From positions 440,212 to 504,211 of the forward strand of contig NZ_HE611015.1 of NCBI RefSeq assembly GCF_000236865.1: a stretch of DNA of 64,000 nucleotides, in the 5' to 3' direction. Positions 60,565 to 64,000 of this stretch are shown piece by piece (position 1 is the first letter of the stretch; the number at the start of each line of letters is the position of its first letter). A program made the translations under genes and the position numbers. The notes beneath the pieces were generated by a model. That model saw nothing but the letters and a program-made list of their open reading frames with translations, did not search any database and was not told the origin of the DNA. Origin of the DNA: Senegalimassilia anaerobia JC110. GTDB lineage: Bacteria > Actinomycetota > Coriobacteriia > Coriobacteriales > Eggerthellaceae.

Positions 60565-62535
60565 TTACGCCACCTGCGTCTTCGGGGCGTACTGTTTCGA
60601 CGTCTCGCCGAAGAACACCTCGTACCAGCACAGGAAGCAGTACACGTTCCAGATGCGCATCATCTTGAGCTTGGAACGGCCCTCCTGCGTGCTGAAATCG
60701 GCACTGCGATGGTCGTTAAGCATCTTCATCAGGTAGTCCACGTTGAAGAACTCGTGCGCAGCGGGGCTGGTGAACGCCTCTTTGATGCGCTCGTAATACA
60801 GGTCGGTCTGCAGCCACACGGTCAGCGGCGTGATGAACGGCTGCTTGGGCATGTCCGCCACCTTCTGCGGGAAGCCCAGGTGGGCCGCCGCACGGCGCAG
60901 CGCGTACTTCGAATGCTCGTCGGTGACGCGGCAGTCGGTGGGCAACTGCAGGGCCACATCGAGCACCTTCTTGTCCAGGAAGGGAACGCGCAGCTCAAGG
61001 GAGTGCGCCATGGACATGCGGTCGGCCTTCAGGCAGATGTCATAGGGCATGTAGGAGACCATGTCCACGTACTGCGTCTGCGTGATGACGTCGCCGCCGC
61101 CCGTCTGCACCGCAGCCTCGTCGAAGTGCGGCTTGCACCATTCCCACGGCTTGCACGGGCCGTTGTAACCCTTCAGCACGTTGGGGACCTCGTCCCACAT
61201 ATAGTTCATGCACGCGCGCTGATAGCTTTTCTCCGGGCCGCCCGAACCGCGCATGGCGAAGTGACGTCCGTGGAACGGCGGCAGCTTCTGAGCAACCGCG
61301 CCGCCGGCCGCGCGCAGCGCACGGGGCACCTTGAAGTACTTGGAGAACTCGTACTGGTCGTGGTAGATCCAGTAGCCGCCGAACAGCTCGTCGGCGCCCT
61401 CGCCGGACTGCACCACCTTCACCTCTTTGGAGGCAAGCTGGCTGACGAAGTACAGCGGAATGGCCGACGGCGCACCGAGCGGCTCATCCATGTGATACTG
61501 CTCGGTGGGAACGATATCCAAGAACTCCTTGGCCGTGACCTGCACGTCCTTGTTGGAAAGCCCCGACCACTCAGCGAACTCGCGCGCATCTTTGAGCTCG
61601 TCCAGCTTGATCTTGAAGCCGGCGTTCTCGGCCTTGTCACGCTGCTCCTCGCTGCCGGTGATGTCGTAGCCCACGGAGAACGTCTTCACGCCCTCGTCAT
61701 GATGCTGACCCATGCAGTACGCCGCCAGCGAGCTGTCGATGCCGCCGGACAGGAAGCTGCCGATCTCCACATCGGCGATCTCATGAGCGCGCACGCTCTC
61801 GTCGAACGTGTCCTTGATAATGTCGGCCCATTCCTCAAGGCCCTTCGAGCAATCGATCTTGTAGGTGATCTTGTAGAAGCACTCGATGGTGGCCTTGCCG
61901 TCCTTGAGCACCATGAAATGACCGGGCGTCATCTTATGGACGTCCTTGAACATGGTCTGCGAGTCGTTCATGTACTCGAAGCACAGGTACTGCGGCAGGG
62001 CCTCGCGGTTGAGTTCCTTCTTGAAGCGCGGGTGTGCCAGGAAGGACTTGATCTCGCTGCCCCAGATCAGACGATTACCCTCATGCTGGTAGTACAGCGG
62101 CTTGATTCCGAAGATATCGCGCGCAAGCACCAGCTGCTTTTCCTTAGCGTCCCAAATGGCGATGGCGAACATGCCGCGCAGGCGCTCGAACACGCCCGTG
62201 CCCCAAGCCTCGTAGCCGTGCACGATGGTCTCGGTGTCGCCGTTGGTCTTGAACTGATAGCCCATGCCCTCAAGCTCGGCGCGCAGCTCCTGGAAGTTGT
62301 AGATCTCGCCGTTGAACGTGACGGTCACGCTGCCGTCGGCGTTCTGCATGGGCTGGTGGCTGCCCTCAAGGTCGATGATGGACAGGCGGCGAAAGCCCAT
62401 AGCCACATCATCGTTTACGAAAAAGCCCTCATCATCAGGGCCGCGATGGATAATGCGATCCGCCATGTCCTTGACGATGGCGCGATTGACGCCCTCGTCG
62501 AAATCAACGGCGGTGAATCCCACGAATCCGCACAT
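60565..62535 (-). CDS. asnB: Asparagine synthetase (glutamine-hydrolysing)
   Basis: This 656-residue enzyme has Cys2 (MCGFVGF) as the glutaminase nucleophile, with RIIHRGPDDEG and FNGEIYNF in the class II amidotransferase domain. The synthetase domain has the pyrophosphate loop SGGIDSS (263-269), EGADELFGGY and LKADRMSMAHSLELRVPFLD. AAGGAG precedes the ATG. It either makes free asparagine or, like AsnH/LtsA relatives, amidates a peptidoglycan precursor. The divergent ATP-grasp gene keeps the second option open. Confidence 0.93.
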   Translation of the reverse strand: MCGFVGFTAVDFDEGVNRAIVKDMADRIIHRGPDDEGFFVNDDVAMGFRRLSIIDLEGSHQPMQNADGSVTVTFNGEIYNFQELRAELEGMGYQFKTNGDTETIVHGYEAWGTGVFERLRGMFAIAIWDAKEKQLVLARDIFGIKPLYYQHEGNRLIWGSEIKSFLAHPRFKKELNREALPQYLCFEYMNDSQTMFKDVHKMTPGHFMVLKDGKATIECFYKITYKIDCSKGLEEWADIIKDTFDESVRAHEIADVEIGSFLSGGIDSSLAAYCMGQHHDEGVKTFSVGYDITGSEEQRDKAENAGFKIKLDELKDAREFAEWSGLSNKDVQVTAKEFLDIVPTEQYHMDEPLGAPSAIPLYFVSQLASKEVKVVQSGEGADELFGGYWIYHDQYEFSKYFKVPRALRAAGGAVAQKLPPFHGRHFAMRGSGGPEKSYQRACMNYMWDEVPNVLKGYNGPCKPWEWCKPHFDEAAVQTGGGDVITQTQYVDMVSYMPYDICLKADRMSMAHSLELRVPFLDKKVLDVALQLPTDCRVTDEHSKYALRRAAAHLGFPQKVADMPKQPFITPLTVWLQTDLYYERIKEAFTSPAAHEFFNVDYLMKMLNDHRSADFSTQEGRSKLKMMRIWNVYCFLCWYEVFFGETSKQYAPKTQVA

Positions 62536-62714
62536 GCTTTGGAAAGCTCCTTCTCTTACAGGTTCGCCGACCGGCGTTTATGCATTTGCTCATCATACGC
62601 CACCGACCCGCCCTATGGGCACTTTCCACGAAACGCGCGTCACGCCTACGCGCAGTTGCCGGCGTGTGCGATAATGCAAGGCTGCATACGTTATCGGATC
62701 TCAAAGGAGATTTC

Positions 62715-64000
62715 ATGACCGCACACGTCGATCCCGCACCTATCACCCGCACCGAGGATGTGGCGCGCCTGCTGCAACCGGTGGTGGTAGGCGGCGACAT
62801 CCTTGCATACAGCTACGTGCGCGAGCTGCATCGTGCCTTCGGTATCGAAAGCACCATCGTGCTCGCCACGCAAAACATCAAGATGCTCTCTGAAAGCCGT
62901 TTCACGGACTATCGCCTGGAGCCGCACATCCATGAGCAGGAAGGCCTATACAACGCGCTTGAGCGCATCGCCCAAGATGTTCATGGGGCGCATCCGGAGA
63001 AGACGCTGCTCATCTTGGGCTGCGATGACTGCCACGCCCGCATGCTCTCGCAGGGCAAGCAACGCCTGCAGGACCTTGGCTACGTGGTCCCGTACATCGA
63101 TTTTCCCCTGCTCGACGACATCACGCAGAAACGGCGCTTCTACGAGATCTGCGAGGAGCTTGACATCCCGTTCCCGAAAACCTGGTACTTCGACTGCGGC
63201 AACGGCCCTGACGAGCTTCCCGTCAGCGAGTTCCCCTACCCGCTGATCGCCAAACCTTCCAACTCGGCACAGTTCCAAGACGCCGAGCCCTCCATCGAAG
63301 GCTGGCGAAAGATCTATGAGATCGAAAGCCCCGAAGAACTTGCGCAGGTTTGGCGCATCATCCGTACGTCGGACTACAACAACCTTCTGGTGCTGCAGGA
63401 CTTCATCCCCGGCGGCGACGACGCCATCCGCACGCTCACCACGTTCTCGGACGCCTCCGGCGACCTGCGCGTAGTCGCCGGTGGCGTGGTATGCCTGCAG
63501 GATCACGACCCCACCGCGCTTGGAAACCCGCTGTGCATCATGGGAGAGCGCGAGGAGGCCATCATCTCTTGCGCCAAGCGTTTCCTGTCGCATGTGGGCT
63601 ATCGCGGCTTTGCCAATTTCGACATCAAGTACGACAGCCGTGATGGCAGTTTCCGCTTCTTCGAGGTGAACACTCGCTGCGGGCGCAACACCTACTACAT
63701 GAGCCTTGGCGGGCAGAACTTCGTCGAGCTGATCGTGCGTGAGTTCGTCATGGGCCAGCCGGTGGAGTACCACGAGGCCTATAACCCGTTCTTGTACTGT
63801 TGCGTGCCTGCCTACGTGCTCAAACGCAGCATGGATAACCAGGAGCGCCTTACTCAGGCGCTGAAAGCCCTGAAGGCCACCGATGAGCCCTACCCGCTGC
63901 ATTACGCGCCCGATTCCTTCAAGCACAATATGTGGGCGAAGATCATGCACCTGAACCAGATTCGCAAGTTCAAGCGGTTCTACTGGGACACGAACGGAAA
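62715..64000 (+). CDS. ATP-grasp carboxylate-amine ligase (D-aspartate-ligase-like), C-terminus outside the window
   Basis: 428 codons are visible and the frame is open at the window edge. The start MTAHVDPAPITRTED follows AAAGGAGA. An N-terminal PreATP-grasp part (LQPVVVGGDILAYSYVRELHRAFG), a DDCHARMLSQGK segment, LIAKPSNS (ATP-lid Lys) and FRFFEVNTRCGRNTYYMSLGGQNFVEL (metal-binding Glu/Asn, donor site) mark an ATP-grasp ligase. The family includes D-aspartate ligases that add D-Asp to the Lys of peptidoglycan. Divergence from asnB fits D-Asp/D-Asn cross-bridge formation, but another amino acid or peptide substrate is equally possible. Confidence 0.82.
   Translation, partial: MTAHVDPAPITRTEDVARLLQPVVVGGDILAYSYVRELHRAFGIESTIVLATQNIKMLSESRFTDYRLEPHIHEQEGLYNALERIAQDVHGAHPEKTLLILGCDDCHARMLSQGKQRLQDLGYVVPYIDFPLLDDITQKRRFYEICEELDIPFPKTWYFDCGNGPDELPVSEFPYPLIAKPSNSAQFQDAEPSIEGWRKIYEIESPEELAQVWRIIRTSDYNNLLVLQDFIPGGDDAIRTLTTFSDASGDLRVVAGGVVCLQDHDPTALGNPLCIMGEREEAIISCAKRFLSHVGYRGFANFDIKYDSRDGSFRFFEVNTRCGRNTYYMSLGGQNFVELIVREFVMGQPVEYHEAYNPFLYCCVPAYVLKRSMDNQERLTQALKALKATDEPYPLHYAPDSFKHNMWAKIMHLNQIRKFKRFYWDTNG

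Overview
This 64 kb window is GC-rich and densely coded. It looks like a chromosomal segment of a strictly anaerobic or microaerophilic member of the Coriobacteriia (Actinomycetota), probably Eggerthellaceae. That placement is inference. It rests on the combined gene content: mreBCD-PBP2-RodA followed by the TIGR03960/TIGR03936 pair, the TIGR03915/TIGR03916 DNA-repair pair, flavin-dependent ThyX, a two-subunit class I fumarase, DegV paralogues, a group 3b-type hydrogenase and an M16C peptidase. It looks like core genome: there is no rRNA operon, CRISPR array, intact phage or insertion sequence. Two decayed gene fragments sit next to tRNA genes.

Layout. 1-9.3 kb (minus): elongasome operon mreB-mreC-mreD-mrdA-rodA, continuing into a DUF697-type gene and a radical-SAM pair, the second cut by the window edge. 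9.5-13.6 kb (minus): a four-gene hydBGDA-type [NiFe] hydrogenase operon. 13.7-18.0 kb (minus): ndk, a TPR membrane protein, a cyclophilin and a TrmA/RlmD-type methyltransferase. 18.1-21.8 kb: tRNA-Arg(CCG) with a recombinase remnant, GtrA divergent from a GT2 glycosyltransferase, tRNA-Glu(UUC) and an MGDG-synthase-like glycosyltransferase. 21.8-23.8 kb: a DEAD-box helicase and a NifX-like protein. 23.9-25.3 kb (minus): infC-rpmI-rplT with a structured leader. 25.5-27.1 kb: two single-pass membrane proteins. 27.2-31.7 kb: an M16C peptidase and a LarB-LarC fusion. 32-36.7 kb: a solute-binding lipoprotein, ComF, a processive glycosyltransferase, a P-type ATPase remnant and tRNA-Thr(UGU). 37-43 kb: a CmpB-like membrane protein, a radical-SAM/DUF4130 repair pair behind a LexA-like operator, a PflX-like radical-SAM protein and an oxidoreductase with an Asp/His tail. 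43-51.4 kb (minus): two DegV proteins, nicotinate phosphoribosyltransferase, ricT-holB-tmk and malic enzyme. 51.9-53.4 kb: two-subunit fumarase. 53.5-60.4 kb: topoisomerase I with an archaeal-looking N-terminus, a small exported protein, a DUF1385 membrane protein, thyX and a methyltransferase. 60.6-64 kb: asparagine synthetase divergent from an ATP-grasp ligase that runs off the end.

The functional themes are cell-wall elongation and polymer synthesis, H2/NADP and C4-dicarboxylate metabolism (hydrogenase, malic enzyme, fumarase), translation and replication housekeeping, and nickel chemistry (hydrogenase, LarB/LarC). I found no clearly new multi-gene system. The observations most worth checking are: a hydrogenase large subunit that ends exactly at the mature His; a LarB-LarC fusion with an internal ribosome-binding site; an infC leader with mutually exclusive hairpins; a LexA-like operator inside the promoter of the radical-SAM repair pair; and the asparagine synthetase/ATP-grasp pair, which could modify peptidoglycan.
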